A DNA stretch of 64,000 nt. It comes from Maribacter flavus (GTDB taxonomy: Bacteria; Bacteroidota; Bacteroidia; Flavobacteriales; Flavobacteriaceae). The notes beneath the pieces were generated by a model that made no database searches, was not told the DNA's origin, and saw nothing but the letters and a program-made list of their open reading frames with translations. The position numbers were made by a program, and so were the translations under genes. Each line of letters starts with the position of its first letter. The first letter of the stretch is position 1. The stretch lies in NCBI RefSeq assembly GCF_008386635.1, contig NZ_VUOE01000002.1, positions 1,005,848 to 1,069,847 of the forward strand. The letters run 5' to 3'. This document shows, one piece after another, positions 25,979 to 34,493 of this stretch.

Positions 25979-28303
25979 TTACAATACTTCCAATTTTGCG
26001 AACCGTAGCAACAATTTTTTTACATCGCCATGATCGAACTTTATCTCCGCCTTGCGGTCATTCCCCACACCTTCTATCTTAAGGACCTTGCCCCTGCCAA
26101 ACCTGGAATGGTTCACCAAGGAACCTTCGGCCAAATTGGGGTCGATCGTATTGATGTTACCCACCGGTTGTGAAAGCTCCGGTTTTATCTTTCGCAGCTT
26201 TTGAAGTTGGGTCATATTCGGTCTGTCGATACTGGGCGGCGTTCCGTTTACGGGTTTCGTTTGACGTAACTTGCTTTTGTCCACTTCGCCAAAGATATTG
26301 GCATCGATCATGGATTTGTACCGGTACCCGCCATCCAAAGGCGTCAAATTTTCGACATATTTTTCATCGATTTCCTCCAAAAACCGACTCGGTTCAGCAT
26401 CGATGAGTTTTCCCCATCGGTACCGGTTCTGCGTGTAGGTCAAATAGGCCTGTTTTTCCGCGCGGGTCAAGGCTACATAAAAAAGCCTTCGCTCCTCCTC
26501 CAATTCGCTCCTCGTGTTCATGCTCATCCCCGACGGAAACAAATCCTCCTCCATCCCAACGATATACACATAAGGGAACTCCAAGCCTTTGGCCAGGTGA
26601 ATGGTCATAAGGGCAACACGGTCGTCATCGCCCGTATCATTATCCAAATCGGTCGCTAGGGCCACATCTTCCAAAAATTCGCTCAAACCTCCTGTTGCAT
26701 CGGCAAGTTCCTTTTGGCCTTCCACAAAATCCTTGATACCGTTCAACAATTCCTCAATGTTTTCCATCCGGGCAATGCCTTCCGGGGTACCGTCCTTTTT
26801 GAATTCCAACAAAAGTCCGGTTTTTTTGGCGACGTGCTCGGCCAATGTAAAGGCATCGGCACCCTCGTTCATAATCTGGAAGCTTTTGACCATGGTCACA
26901 AAATCCTCCAGCTTACGTTTTGTGGGTGCGTTTATTTTGAGGTCGATTTTTGAAATATTCTCCATGACCTCAAAGATGGAACGCCCATAATGATTGGCGG
27001 CCACCACAAGTTTGTCAATTGTGGTCTGCCCTATTCCCCGTGCCGGAAAATTGATGACACGCTTTAAGGCCTCCTCGTCCTTAGGGTTGATGACCAACCT
27101 GAGATAGGAAATCACATCCTTGATCTCCTTGCGTTGATAAAAAGAGAGTCCGCCATAAATCCTGTAGGGAATGTCCCTTTTGCGCAACGCATCCTCAATA
27201 GCCCTGGATTGGGAGTTGGTGCGGTACAGAACCGCAAACTCGCCGTTCCCCATTTGGTGCTGCATTTTATTATCCCAAATGGAATTGGCCACAAACCGGC
27301 CTTCCTCGGCATCGGTAATACTTCTATGGATTTTGATGGCCGCCCCGTCATCATTGGCCGTCCAGACGTTCTTCTCCAACTGGTTTTTGTTCTTGGCGAT
27401 GATGGAATTGGCAGCGTTCACGATGTTTTTGGTAGACCGATAATTCTGCTCCAACCGGTACATGCCCACATTGTCATAATCCCGCTGAAAATTTAGGATA
27501 TTGCTGATGTTGGCGCCCCTAAAGGAATAAATACTTTGGGCATCGTCTCCCACCACGCAGATATTCTGGAAGCGATCTGCCAATGCCCGAACGATCAAAT
27601 ATTGTGAATGGTTCGTATCCTGATACTCATCTACCAATATATAACGGAAACGGTCTTGATATTTTAGGAGTACATCCGGAAAACGGGTCAGCAATTCGTT
27701 GGTCCTTAAAAGTAGGTCGTCAAAATCCATCGCCCCGGCCTTAAAACATCGGTCAACATAATTCTGGTAAATATCGCCGATCCTGGGCCGTTTGGCCATG
27801 GCATCGGCTTCCATTAGTTCGGGATTATTAAAATAGGCCTTAACCGTAATAAGGCTATTTTTGAAGGAGGAAATTCGGTTTTGAACCTGTTTGTACTTAT
27901 AGATGTCCTTATCAAGTCCCATTTCCTTGATGATGGAGGCGATGAGGCGTTGAGAATCCTGGGTATCGTAAATCGTGAAATTACTGGGAAACCCGAGTTT
28001 GTCCCCGTCGTACCGCAATAATTTGGCAAACACGGAGTGAAAAGTCCCCATCCAAAGGTTTTTGGTCTCCGATACCCCAACGATGTCGGAAATCCGCTTT
28101 TTCATTTCGCGTGCCGCCTTATTGGTAAAGGTCAACGCCAGGATATTAAAGGCATCCACCCCCTGTTCCATCAAGTAGGCTATGCGATAGGTAAGCACCC
28201 GCGTCTTTCCGGAACCGGCACCGGCAATCACCATTAGAGGCCCATCCTTGTGCAAAACAGGGGCTTTTTGGGCATCATTCAATTCATCTATAAAAGAACT
28301 CAA
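25979..28303 (-). CDS. UvrD/PcrA-type superfamily 1 DNA helicase
   Basis: 774 residues, TTG start (SSFIDELNDAQKAPVLHKDG). Motifs in order: Q motif LNDAQ, Walker A AGAGSGKTRVLTYRIAYL, Ia LTFTNKAAREM, II VDEYQDTNHSQYLI, III VVGDDAQSIYSFRGA, IV YRLEQNYRSTKNIV, V LMTIHLAKGLEFPYVYIVGMEEDLFPS and VI EEERRLFYVALTRAEKQAYL. 3'-5' helicase used in excision repair, mismatch repair and clearing of replication blocks. The C-terminal SRFGRGKVLKIEGVGNDRKAEIKF is the tudor-like domain of PcrA that binds RNA polymerase. Confidence 0.94.
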   Translation of the reverse strand: MSSFIDELNDAQKAPVLHKDGPLMVIAGAGSGKTRVLTYRIAYLMEQGVDAFNILALTFTNKAAREMKKRISDIVGVSETKNLWMGTFHSVFAKLLRYDGDKLGFPSNFTIYDTQDSQRLIASIIKEMGLDKDIYKYKQVQNRISSFKNSLITVKAYFNNPELMEADAMAKRPRIGDIYQNYVDRCFKAGAMDFDDLLLRTNELLTRFPDVLLKYQDRFRYILVDEYQDTNHSQYLIVRALADRFQNICVVGDDAQSIYSFRGANISNILNFQRDYDNVGMYRLEQNYRSTKNIVNAANSIIAKNKNQLEKNVWTANDDGAAIKIHRSITDAEEGRFVANSIWDNKMQHQMGNGEFAVLYRTNSQSRAIEDALRKRDIPYRIYGGLSFYQRKEIKDVISYLRLVINPKDEEALKRVINFPARGIGQTTIDKLVVAANHYGRSIFEVMENISKIDLKINAPTKRKLEDFVTMVKSFQIMNEGADAFTLAEHVAKKTGLLLEFKKDGTPEGIARMENIEELLNGIKDFVEGQKELADATGGLSEFLEDVALATDLDNDTGDDDRVALMTIHLAKGLEFPYVYIVGMEEDLFPSGMSMNTRSELEEERRLFYVALTRAEKQAYLTYTQNRYRWGKLIDAEPSRFLEEIDEKYVENLTPLDGGYRYKSMIDANIFGEVDKSKLRQTKPVNGTPPSIDRPNMTQLQKLRKIKPELSQPVGNINTIDPNLAEGSLVNHSRFGRGKVLKIEGVGNDRKAEIKFDHGDVKKLLLRFAKLEVL

Positions 28304-28430
28304 GGTCGAACTATTTTTAAAGTGTGAATTTAGCCATTATTGAACGATACCGGAAATGTTGTTTTTTAGATTTATAAACAATGTGTCAAGGCATTTGTTC
28401 CTTTTTAAATATATTTAGCAAAACAATTGT

Positions 28431-28985
28431 ATGGCCATGCAGTATTTACAAAAAATAAGGGTTCTATGCTTTCTAACCTTCCTCTCATTATTCCTTGGAA
28501 TTGCCCAAGACAAGAATAGTGGCCCCATCATAGCCGATTATGGCCAAGTCTGGAAAATAGCGCACCAGGACTATACCTTGGATACCACCAAAACCTTCAA
28601 GGCCGTGTTCGATATAATGACCTCGCCCGATGATTTAAACCAAGTGAACCCCTCTATTGAGACCGCCGCCCGTTTTTTGAATATGCACGGGCAAAACGGA
28701 ATTCCTTTGGAGCAATTGAAGGTGGCCTTGGTCGTTCACAACAAGGCTTCCAAGGATGTCATCACCTCCAAAGCCTATCAAAAGAAATACGGTACCGAGA
28801 ATCCCAATGAAGCCTTACTGAAGGCTCTTATGGCAGCCAATGCGGAAATAATTTTTTGCGGGCAATCCTCCGTTTCCCGAGGTTTTCCAAAAGAGGATTT
28901 GATAGACGGCGTACAGTTGTCCCTCAGCGCCATGACCGCATTGATCCAATTGCAGGACGATAATTATAGACTGATAAAATTTTAG
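28431..28985 (+). CDS. secreted DsrE/F-like protein
   Basis: 184 residues with a signal peptide (IRVLCFLTFLSLFLGIAQ). The DsrE-like fold is seen in YTLDTTKTFKAVFDIMTSPDDLNQVNPSIETAARFLNMH, LKVALVVHNKASKDV and LMAANAEIIFCGQSSVSRGF, with one conserved Cys in CGQSS. Related cytoplasmic proteins pass sulfur between cysteines; a periplasmic version with a single Cys has no assigned job. ATG 28431 or 28437 may be the start. Confidence 0.75.
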   Translation: MAMQYLQKIRVLCFLTFLSLFLGIAQDKNSGPIIADYGQVWKIAHQDYTLDTTKTFKAVFDIMTSPDDLNQVNPSIETAARFLNMHGQNGIPLEQLKVALVVHNKASKDVITSKAYQKKYGTENPNEALLKALMAANAEIIFCGQSSVSRGFPKEDLIDGVQLSLSAMTALIQLQDDNYRLIKF

Positions 28986-29064
28986 ATAAACACCATGATT
29001 CGAGCATTCGCATCCTTGCAAAGCGAAATCGAAGCATAATTTATCACAAACTAAAAAGAAAAAA

Positions 29065-30372
29065 ATGAAAAAACTTGGAGTACTTATCGTATTATGTTGC
29101 GGAATGACGGCTTTCGCCCAAAAATCGATGGAAAAGGATTTTAGCGCCATTGAGGATAAGGTAATCGAATGGAGAAGGTATTTCCACGAACACCCGGAAC
29201 TTTCCAACAGGGAATTTGAAACCGCCGAAAAAATTGCAGACCATCTAAAAAGTCTTGGAATCGAAGTACAGACGGGTGTGGCGCACACCGGTGTAGTGGG
29301 TGTTTTAAAGGGTAACAAACCGGGCAAAGTGGTCGCCCTCCGTGCGGATATGGATGCCCTGCCCGTAACCGAGCGCAACGACCTGCCCTTTAAGAGCAAT
29401 GTAACATCTGAATATCTGGGAAGCGAAGTGGGCGTGATGCATGCTTGCGGACACGATACCCACATTGCCATTCTTATGGGCGTGGCCGAAGTGCTGTCCA
29501 AGAACAAGGATAAAATCAAGGGCACCGTAAAATTCATTTTTCAACCTGCCGAAGAGGGAGCGCCTCCGGGAGAGGAAGGTGGTGCCGCCTTAATGATAAA
29601 GGAAGGGGTTTTACAAAATCCCGATGTGGATGCTATTTTTGGCCTGCACATCAATTCCCAAACACCTGTGGGCATGATCCGTTATAAATCTGGGGGCACC
29701 ATGGCAGCCGCACAGCGATTTGTCATCAATGTAAAAGGAAAGCAAAGCCACGGATCGCAACCCTGGTCTGGAGTAGACCCTATCTTGATCAGTGCGAAGA
29801 TTATCGATGGTTTGCAAACAATCATTAGTCGGGAAATGAACCTTACGAACGAAGCGGCCGTGATTACGGTGGGTAAAATTACTTCGGGAGTAAGGAACAA
29901 CATCATTCCTGAAAGCGCGGAAATCGTTGGAACGATCAGAACCTTGGATTATGACATGCAAGAACAGTTGAACCGAAGGATGAAGGAAATGGTGAGTTCC
30001 ATCGCGGAGGCTTACAGAGGCGAGGCTACTACCGAAATTGCTTCGGGAACGGCCATTACCTATAACAATCCGGAGTTGGTTTCCCAAATGATCCCCACTA
30101 TGGAAGCGGTTGCCGGGAAGGAGAACGTGGTGGTTGCCAAAGCCGTTACAGGTGCGGAGGACTTTTCCTTCTATCAGGAAAAAGTGCCCGGCTTCTTTTT
30201 CTTTTTGGGTGGTATGACCCCGGGAACAACGGAGTCCTATCCGCATCACACCCCTGATTTCAGGATCGATGATAGCGGACTGTTGTTGGGCGTAAAAACC
30301 TTAACCGCCATGAGTCTGGACTATTTGAACAGCGACAAGACGCCCCGATTGGAAAACCAACCTAAAGGATAA
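29065..30372 (+). CDS. secreted M20D-family amidohydrolase
   Basis: 435 residues, signal peptide (LGVLIVLCCGMTAFAQ). Metal-dependent M20D/IAA-amino-acid-hydrolase-like enzyme: WRRYFHEHPELSNREFETA, ALRADMDALPV, VMHACGHDTHIAILMGVAEVL with metal ligands, FIFQPAEEGAPPGEEGG with the catalytic Glu, FGLHINSQTPVG, AVTGAEDFSFYQEKVPGFFFFLGG and YPHHTPDF. Members cut N-acyl amino acids. The next gene begins 7 bases after the stop, so they form an operon. Confidence 0.92.
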   Translation: MKKLGVLIVLCCGMTAFAQKSMEKDFSAIEDKVIEWRRYFHEHPELSNREFETAEKIADHLKSLGIEVQTGVAHTGVVGVLKGNKPGKVVALRADMDALPVTERNDLPFKSNVTSEYLGSEVGVMHACGHDTHIAILMGVAEVLSKNKDKIKGTVKFIFQPAEEGAPPGEEGGAALMIKEGVLQNPDVDAIFGLHINSQTPVGMIRYKSGGTMAAAQRFVINVKGKQSHGSQPWSGVDPILISAKIIDGLQTIISREMNLTNEAAVITVGKITSGVRNNIIPESAEIVGTIRTLDYDMQEQLNRRMKEMVSSIAEAYRGEATTEIASGTAITYNNPELVSQMIPTMEAVAGKENVVVAKAVTGAEDFSFYQEKVPGFFFFLGGMTPGTTESYPHHTPDFRIDDSGLLLGVKTLTAMSLDYLNSDKTPRLENQPKG

Positions 30373-30379
30373 ACTAGTA

Positions 30380-31933
30380 ATGGCGTATCAAATTGTTTTA
30401 GCTACCATTTTACCGTGGTGGGCGTGGATGCTTATCGCACTGGTTCTCATCGCAATTTGGGATATTTTCATTCAGAAAAAACATACCATAAAACATAATT
30501 ATCCCATTGTTGGGCATCTTAGGTATTGGTTGGAGAGCATCGGCCCTGAAATGCGTCAATATTTTGTGGCCAATAATCGCGAGGAACTCCCCTTCAACAG
30601 GATCGAACGGGGCTGGATTTATGCATCGGCCAAAAAAGAAAATAATTATGAAGGTTTTGGAACCGATAGGGATATTTATGCGCATCAGCATGTATTCATA
30701 AAGAACAGTATGATGGCCTATAAAATTCCCCAAGGCCACCCGAATGAGCTGGACCCGTCGTTCGTACCTTGTGCCAAGGTCATGGGTGCTTTTAACAATC
30801 GCAGAAAACCCTACCGTCCGGCCAGTATTGTGAACGTTTCCGCCATGAGTTTTGGTTCCCTGTCCGCAGCGGCGGTCGAGGCAATGAACATCGGAGTCAA
30901 AAAAAGTGGTGCCTACCACAATACGGGCGAAGGCGGACTTTCACCCTATCACAAACAGGGGGGCGATGTGATTTTCCATTTTGGAACGGGCTATTTTGGG
31001 GTACGCACGCCGGATGGAAACTTCTCCATGGAAAAAATGAGGAAATTGGTCGATGAGAATCCATGCATCAAGGCGATAGAGATCAAACTTTCCCAAGGGG
31101 CTAAACCGGGCAAGGGCGGTGTGTTACCAGGGGCCAAGATAACCCATGAACTAGCCGAAATCAGGGGCGTTGAAGTTGGAAAGGACGTGCTTTCCCCAGC
31201 AACCCACAAGGCGTTCTCTACCGTACCGGAACTCATGGCCCTCATTGAGCAGATCGCCGATGAAACGGGACTGCCCGTGGGCATAAAAGGTGCCATTGGA
31301 AAACTGGACCAGTGGGAGGAACTCGCCAATTTGATGCTAAAAACAGGAAAGGGACCTGACTTTATAACCGTAGACGGTGGTGAAGGTGGCACGGGAGCGG
31401 CACCGCCCTCGTTCGCCGATCATGTTTCCCTGCCTTGGGTATATGGCTTTTCAAGTGTTTACAGGGTGTTTTTGGAACGGCAATTGACTAATCGCATTGT
31501 CTTTATTGGAAGCGGAAAACTGGGTTTTCCCGCCAAAGCGGCCATGGCCTTTGCCATGGGAGCGGATTGCATCAACGTGGCGCGTGAGGCCATGATGAGC
31601 ATTGGTTGCATCCAGGCCCAGGTGTGCCATACGAATCGATGTCCCACCGGAATAGCCACCCAAAACAAATGGCTTCAAAATGGCATCAATGTACCCTTGA
31701 AGTCGGACCGATTGGCACAATATTTCAAAACCTTCCGGAAGGAATTTTTGGAGATTACCCACGCCTCTGGATACGAACATCCTTGCCAATTTACCATGGA
31801 CGATGTGCAGGTAAACTTGGACGATAATGAACTGAACAAGAGTCTTGCCTATGCCTATGGCTATAATAAGGCCAAAGTAGCCTTCAAGGGTGTTCAGGAA
31901 TTGAAAGACTGTTCGTATCTTGGCGGCAAATAA
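30380..31933 (+). CDS. membrane-anchored FMN-binding glutamate-synthase-like protein
   Basis: 517 residues. An N-terminal membrane segment (LPWWAWMLIALVLIAIWDIFI) and then the GltB FMN-domain fold: SIVNVSAMSFGSLSAAAVEAMN, YHNTGEGGLSPYHKQGGDVIFHFGTGYFG, KAIEIKLSQGAKPGKGGVLPG, ITVDGGEGGTGAAPP, IGSGKLGFPAKAAMAFAMGAD and CHTNRCPTGIATQ. It lacks the amidotransferase domain of glutamate synthase, so the true reaction of this stand-alone family is not known. Followed directly by copy 2 of the three-hairpin element. Confidence 0.88.
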   Translation: MAYQIVLATILPWWAWMLIALVLIAIWDIFIQKKHTIKHNYPIVGHLRYWLESIGPEMRQYFVANNREELPFNRIERGWIYASAKKENNYEGFGTDRDIYAHQHVFIKNSMMAYKIPQGHPNELDPSFVPCAKVMGAFNNRRKPYRPASIVNVSAMSFGSLSAAAVEAMNIGVKKSGAYHNTGEGGLSPYHKQGGDVIFHFGTGYFGVRTPDGNFSMEKMRKLVDENPCIKAIEIKLSQGAKPGKGGVLPGAKITHELAEIRGVEVGKDVLSPATHKAFSTVPELMALIEQIADETGLPVGIKGAIGKLDQWEELANLMLKTGKGPDFITVDGGEGGTGAAPPSFADHVSLPWVYGFSSVYRVFLERQLTNRIVFIGSGKLGFPAKAAMAFAMGADCINVAREAMMSIGCIQAQVCHTNRCPTGIATQNKWLQNGINVPLKSDRLAQYFKTFRKEFLEITHASGYEHPCQFTMDDVQVNLDDNELNKSLAYAYGYNKAKVAFKGVQELKDCSYLGGK

Positions 31934-32030
31934 ACCACCTCTGGGAAAACCCACGAGGCATTGGTAGGAAACGAAACTATTATTATCAGGCAAGCCTTGG
32001 TCTATTAAACCCTTTGGCGGTGCCAATAAA
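31931..32030 (+). repeat. three-hairpin intercistronic element, copy 2
   Basis: Starts at the stop codon of the FMN protein and ends 12 bases before ATG 32043. Hairpins: CCTCTGGGaaaaCCCaCGAGG, a shortened AGG-caag-CCT, and TTGGC-ggt-GCCAA (32014-32026). The first stem keeps its pairing although bases differ from copy 1. The final 28 bases match copy 1 exactly. Confidence 0.6.
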
Positions 32031-32042
32031 ATGCTGTTAAAC

Positions 32043-32816
32043 ATGAAGAAAATTTTACCCTTAGTCATAGTTGTTGCCTTAAGTACTTTTGGAACTGCGC
32101 AGGCGCAGAAGAAAAGTGAACTCATTGAACAGAATCAGGATTTAAAATACCGTCTGGATTCCATTTCGCGTTTGGTTTCAACGGCGCAGTCAAAACAAAA
32201 AATAAGCGAGATCAAAGCGGAGGAACTACAGGCCCAGGTAACGGAATTGCAGGACGCCAACGCTACCTTGCTTCAAAACCTGAACAGTTTTGCCGCCCTT
32301 TCCAGCCAAAACTCGGAAAACATAAACAAGACCTTGGCCACTTTGGAACGTAAAGAGGCCCAATTAAAAGGAATTGTGGACGGTGTGGCGAGCAACGATT
32401 CCACGGCCATCGTGATTTTAACGAACGCCAAACAGACCTTGGGCGAAAATGCCAAGGTACAGGTGAGCAATGGTTCCGTAATCATCTCGGAGAAATTAGA
32501 TTTTTACTTCGCCGATGGTTTAGGCGCCAAGGTGCAGGAATCGGCCAAACCCTGGTTGGAGAAAATAGCGAAGATCATTACCGCTAATCCAAAATCGGCC
32601 GTGACCATTTCCGGATTGAGTATGACCGGAGAACTGGATATTGCCCTTCAACAGGCAGCTTCAGTAGCACAGATTCTTATTAAGGATTACAGTGTTGTTG
32701 GAGGTAGGGTGAACGTAAAAGGTATAGATGGTGGACTACGGGAATCCTTACAGATAGAAATTCATCCAGATTACAAATCCTTCTATGCGACCGCAAAGGA
32801 CGATGTAAAAAACTAA
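32043..32816 (+). CDS. degenerate OmpA-like periplasmic protein
   Basis: 257 residues from ATG 32043 (ATG 32031 is possible), signal peptide (ILPLVIVVALSTFGTAQAQ), coiled coil (LIEQNQDLKYRLDSISRLV; LQAQVTELQDANATLLQNL) and an OmpA-like C-terminus. The layout and many positions match the lipoprotein at 23004, but the peptidoglycan-binding residues are replaced: GHTD becomes SGLSM, LSxxRA becomes LDIALQQAA, and the RRTRI block is RESLQI. There is no lipobox. It is a paralogue that has probably lost cell-wall binding. Confidence 0.75.
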   Translation: MKKILPLVIVVALSTFGTAQAQKKSELIEQNQDLKYRLDSISRLVSTAQSKQKISEIKAEELQAQVTELQDANATLLQNLNSFAALSSQNSENINKTLATLERKEAQLKGIVDGVASNDSTAIVILTNAKQTLGENAKVQVSNGSVIISEKLDFYFADGLGAKVQESAKPWLEKIAKIITANPKSAVTISGLSMTGELDIALQQAASVAQILIKDYSVVGGRVNVKGIDGGLRESLQIEIHPDYKSFYATAKDDVKN

Positions 32817-32909
32817 AATTGCATTTCATCGATCAAGTCATATACTAATTGACAAAACTGGCCGTTTAAGAGTCAAGAAACGTGAACTAACCAGTTTAAA
32901 ATTATACGA

Positions 32910-33428
32910 ATGACTTCAGATCAGATTTTTCAACTTTTTGCTTATTTATTGCCTTCCATAGTAACAGGTGCCATAGCATTTTACTTTTTTAGAATGCACA
33001 CCAACAATGAAGAAGGTAGGAGACGTTTTTTATTGCATAAGGATTCCCAAAAGGACACGCTCCCCGTGCGATTACAGGCGTATGAACGTATGGCCCTATT
33101 TTTGGAAAGAATCGCCATTCCAAGTTTAGTGGTGCGCGTTGCTCCTAAAAGTCAGGATAAGGATGCCTACGAAAACCTGTTGATAAAGAGCATTGAAACC
33201 GAATTTGACCATAATCTTTCCCAACAGATTTACATGACCGATGAATGTTGGAACATCATCAAGGCGGCCAAAAATGCTACGGTGCAAATGATACGAAAGG
33301 CAGCCATGAGCCAATCTGAAACGGCCGATAAACTACGTGAGGATATATTGAACGACACCATGGAAAAGGCCTCTCCCTCCACTACCGCTCTATCCTTTGT
33401 AAAAAGGGAGATTGGGGAGTTGTGGTAA
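32910..33428 (+). CDS. membrane-anchored protein of unknown function (DUF7935-like)
   Basis: 172 residues; one N-terminal membrane helix (IFQLFAYLLPSIVTGAIAFYFFR), then a soluble helical part (LPVRLQAYERMALFLERIAIPSLVVRV, ETEFDHNLSQQIYMTDECWNIIKAAKNATVQMIRKAA). This protein is common across Flavobacteriaceae with no known job. Preceded by a 93-base spacer after the OmpA-like gene. Confidence 0.8.
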   Translation: MTSDQIFQLFAYLLPSIVTGAIAFYFFRMHTNNEEGRRRFLLHKDSQKDTLPVRLQAYERMALFLERIAIPSLVVRVAPKSQDKDAYENLLIKSIETEFDHNLSQQIYMTDECWNIIKAAKNATVQMIRKAAMSQSETADKLREDILNDTMEKASPSTTALSFVKREIGELW

Positions 33429-33466
33429 TTGGTAGTTGGTTGTTAGTTATTGGTTCTTGGTTGTTC
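33429..33466. repeat. low-complexity TTGGT/TTAGT repeat
   Basis: TTGGTAGTTGGTTGTTAG-type stretch made of TTGG and GTTAG words, with an A/C-rich partner AACCTAAAACTAACAAGCG-like word just before the patatin stop. Similar words appear before leuD (40357-40392) and leuB (42640-42700). Confidence 0.4.
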
Positions 33467-33578
33467 CCTTCGACTACTCATATAGCCAAAGTTTTTAGAA
33501 AAATCTACACTTTTCATTTTTCACTTTTCACTCCATACTTGAAACCTAAAACTAACAAGCGTCTAGCGTCTAACTAAA

Positions 33579-34493
33579 CTACTCATTCTCATTCGGCTCA
33601 ATGGGATTTGTCTCCTCGTTTTTATTTTTGGCATACAGGTAGCCCCGTTTCCACCACAGGGTCATTTTTTTCTTGTCGAAAATCAACGAGTTGGTGGTCA
33701 AAATCGTTGGTGTATAATACAGGTTGATAATCGCATTGTTCTGATTGGCAACGAATTTCCCTATCCGAATGTTTTGGTTTTCAATTCGGTCGAAAACAAA
33801 GCTCATCATGGAAGTCAATAGTTCAAACGGATTTCTGGAAGGCATACGGTTGAGGTAATTTACTTCGGTATGTAGGACTACCACATCCACTTCAGTGGCA
33901 CCTCTTTTAATAGCTTCTTCGATAGGGACGATGCTTCCTAATCCGCCATCGGCATATTCGCAACCTTCCTTACGTACCAAACTCATGAATGGGGTATAGT
34001 TGGCCGAAATCCAAATCCAATCGCAAAAATCCTCGTAGGAACAATCCTTTATGGATTTGTATTCCACTTGATTTAAGGAAAGGTTACTTACGGTGATGAC
34101 CACGTCGGACATTCCCTTTTTAAGCTTGTTGAACTCCGTTTTGGTAAGGCTTTCCCCTATGAGTTTTCGAAGGTTCTCACTTTCCCCAAAGGTCTTTTTA
34201 CCTCGCACAAAATTCCGAACGACGTTCCAATGGTTGATTCCTATCTCATCGTTCCCATGTTTCTTTTTGACCACAAACGGACAATTGTTGAAAATACTCT
34301 CCTGCGTAACATTGGAGTAGATGCGTTTTATTTTGTCCAGTTTGCCCAAGGCCAAATGGGATATCAACAAACTTCCCGTGGAGGTACCTACAAAAATATC
34401 GTATGTTTTGCCGGACTCTTGAATCAAAAATTGGGCAACACCGCCTGCAAAGGCGCCTTTACTTCCCCCACCTGAAATGACCAAAGCCTTCAT
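33579..34493 (-). CDS. patatin-like phospholipase
   Basis: 304 residues. Patatin signature: oxyanion loop SGGGSKGAFAGG at 7-18, nucleophile elbow VGTSTGSLL (Ser of GxSxG) and the catalytic Asp in YADGGLGSIVP. No signal peptide and no membrane segment. The family hydrolyses phospholipids; the substrate is unknown. Its start overlaps the stop of the M1 peptidase gene by 4 bases (ATGA), so the two are translationally coupled. Confidence 0.9.
   Translation of the reverse strand: MKALVISGGGSKGAFAGGVAQFLIQESGKTYDIFVGTSTGSLLISHLALGKLDKIKRIYSNVTQESIFNNCPFVVKKKHGNDEIGINHWNVVRNFVRGKKTFGESENLRKLIGESLTKTEFNKLKKGMSDVVITVSNLSLNQVEYKSIKDCSYEDFCDWIWISANYTPFMSLVRKEGCEYADGGLGSIVPIEEAIKRGATEVDVVVLHTEVNYLNRMPSRNPFELLTSMMSFVFDRIENQNIRIGKFVANQNNAIINLYYTPTILTTNSLIFDKKKMTLWWKRGYLYAKNKNEETNPIEPNENE

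Noticed and set aside
28815-29537. 240-residue minus-strand open frame
   Set aside because: Runs over two real plus-strand genes and the spacer; no motif.
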